14,539 nt of DNA from an uncultured Bacilli bacterium (GTDB lineage: Bacteria > Bacillota_I > Bacilli_A > ML615J-28 > CAG-313): positions 1 through 14,539 of the forward strand of contig CAJGCS010000012.1 of NCBI GenBank assembly GCA_904501965.1. The letters are read 5' to 3'. Position numbers and translations under genes: made by a program. Of this stretch, positions 13,833 through 14,539 are shown piece after piece (the stretch's first letter is position 1; each line of letters starts with the position of its first letter). The notes beneath the pieces are model-generated. The model was not told the origin of the DNA. It did no database searches and saw nothing but the letters and a program-made list of their open reading frames with translations.

Positions 13833-14539
13833 TTTACCCCTCTTTTCTTGTTTTTAATTAATGTAAATAGGTTTTTTAAATCTACTTTAAAATGTTTATG
13901 ATCAAAAATCATTGACATTGCAAATGCTACAGGAATTAAAACTACAAAACAAGGAACAAGTAACCAAAACCATGGCCAATACTTTTGTTCTCCCGCATGC
14001 TCTCCTACCCAAATTGTTTTAAAAATATTAGGGCATGCCCATCCAACATATTTTTTTAATTCTTCAGGTGGTCCCCAAATTAGCGAATGATTTGGATAAT
14101 TAATATTAAAAAAATTATCATCTCTTCACTGAATATAACCAAGTTCACTTTGAAATACCTGATTTAGAATAACAAAAGCTAATACTCCCATAAAAATACA
14201 AGGAACAGCCCATACTCTTCTATAATCAAGAGTATGAAGTTTCAATAAAACCATTAGAAGTGGCACATACCAAAGTATATTATGATGGACATAGAATCTT
14301 ACAACATCAACCCACTCCGCAAAAAGATTAGGTTTTTGAATAGGTTCTAAAGGAACAACAATTGCAAGAATTCCACTTAACACACCTAAATAAAACATAT
14401 AATCTTTTATATATTTATTTTTTGTTAAAAATAAAACCGGGAATAATCCTATATTTGCACCACATATATTAATAAACCAAGATGTACTTAAGTGTAAATC
14501 AAGATTTGTACTATATGGTGGGTATAACCATTTAAAAAA
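13826..14539 (-). pseudogene. YwaF/TMEM164-like membrane protein interrupted by one in-frame TGA, 5' end off the window
   Basis: One frame runs from the right edge to TAA at 13826-13828 (238 codons) and is broken only by TGA at 14126-14128, reading GYIQ-TGA-RDDNFF. Both sides look like a single membrane protein. Upstream are YPPYSTNLDLHLSTSWF (family LxLHLC block, with Ser instead of Cys), GILAIVVPLEP and VRFYVHHNILWYVP. Downstream are a Trp-rich loop, WGPPEELKKYVGWACPN, and a last helix WPWFWLLVPCFVVLIPVAF, then a basic tail. Trp codons on both sides are TGG. The TGA could be a nonsense mutation (TGG or CGA origin), a read error, or a recoded Trp. If a true stop, the product loses its last helices, and coupling to the overlapping downstream gene may suffer. 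Confidence 0.65.

Noticed and set aside
1..14539. Mycoplasma-type genetic code (TGA = Trp) for the whole window
   Set aside because: All large genes are intact under the standard code with many TGG Trp codons and no internal TGA. A single exception at 14126-14128 is not enough.
1..14539. CRISPR array, insertion sequence, prophage or defence system
   Set aside because: I saw no regularly spaced direct repeats, no transposase or integrase, and no terminal inverted repeats or target duplications. The tRNA at 490-564 shows no attachment-site duplicate within the window.

Overview
This is an AT-rich (roughly 70% A+T by eye) stretch of bacterial chromosome. It has strong AGGAGG-type ribosome binding sites, frequent extended -10 promoters (TGnTATAAT) and compact intrinsic terminators. 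These traits, together with an MgtE of the Firmicutes type, a YwaF-like membrane family and an InlB-type-repeat lipoprotein, suggest an uncultivated low-GC member of the Bacilli/Erysipelotrichia/Acholeplasma-like part of the Bacillota, possibly gut-associated. That placement is inference. Trp is written TGG in every intact gene, so a Mycoplasma-type code is unlikely, yet no intact gene here ends in TGA (all TAA except one TAG).

Layout, left to right. At 1-230 (minus) is the 5' part of a YggS-type PLP-binding protein. It diverges from a tRNA-Arg(CCG) gene at 490-564 that is followed after 25 nt by gpsA (glycerol-3-phosphate dehydrogenase) on the plus strand, apparently in one transcript. A bidirectional terminator separates gpsA from a convergent M28 metallopeptidase. 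Next on the minus strand is a two-gene operon, mgtE (Mg2+ channel/transporter) followed 14 nt later by a serine hydrolase of the beta-lactamase fold. It is preceded by a previously unmarked 26-codon leader ORF whose stop codon overlaps the mgtE Shine-Dalgarno. Then come a DUF4190-like/YwaF-like membrane protein and a Na+/phosphate cotransporter-PhoU fusion, both minus.

An XRE-family regulator (minus) and a secreted-competence-type metallo-beta-lactamase-fold hydrolase (plus) form a divergent pair. Perfect inverted repeats overlie both promoters. A strong bidirectional terminator separates the hydrolase from a large minus-strand lipoprotein with four InlB-type repeats, an SGNH hydrolase domain and a tandemly duplicated C-terminal domain. 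The right end holds two overlapping minus-strand genes for YwaF/TMEM164-like membrane proteins. The upstream one runs off the window and is interrupted by a single in-frame TGA.

Functionally this is mostly housekeeping and envelope material (phospholipid precursor, Mg2+ and phosphate transport, peptide degradation, surface esterase). There is no mobile element, CRISPR array or defence island. No gene-free stretch exceeds 300 bases; the longest, 231-489, holds the yggS and tRNA promoters and one hairpin. The observations most worth following are the mgtE leader ORF, the in-frame TGA, the odd tRNA-Arg and the XRE/hydrolase divergon.
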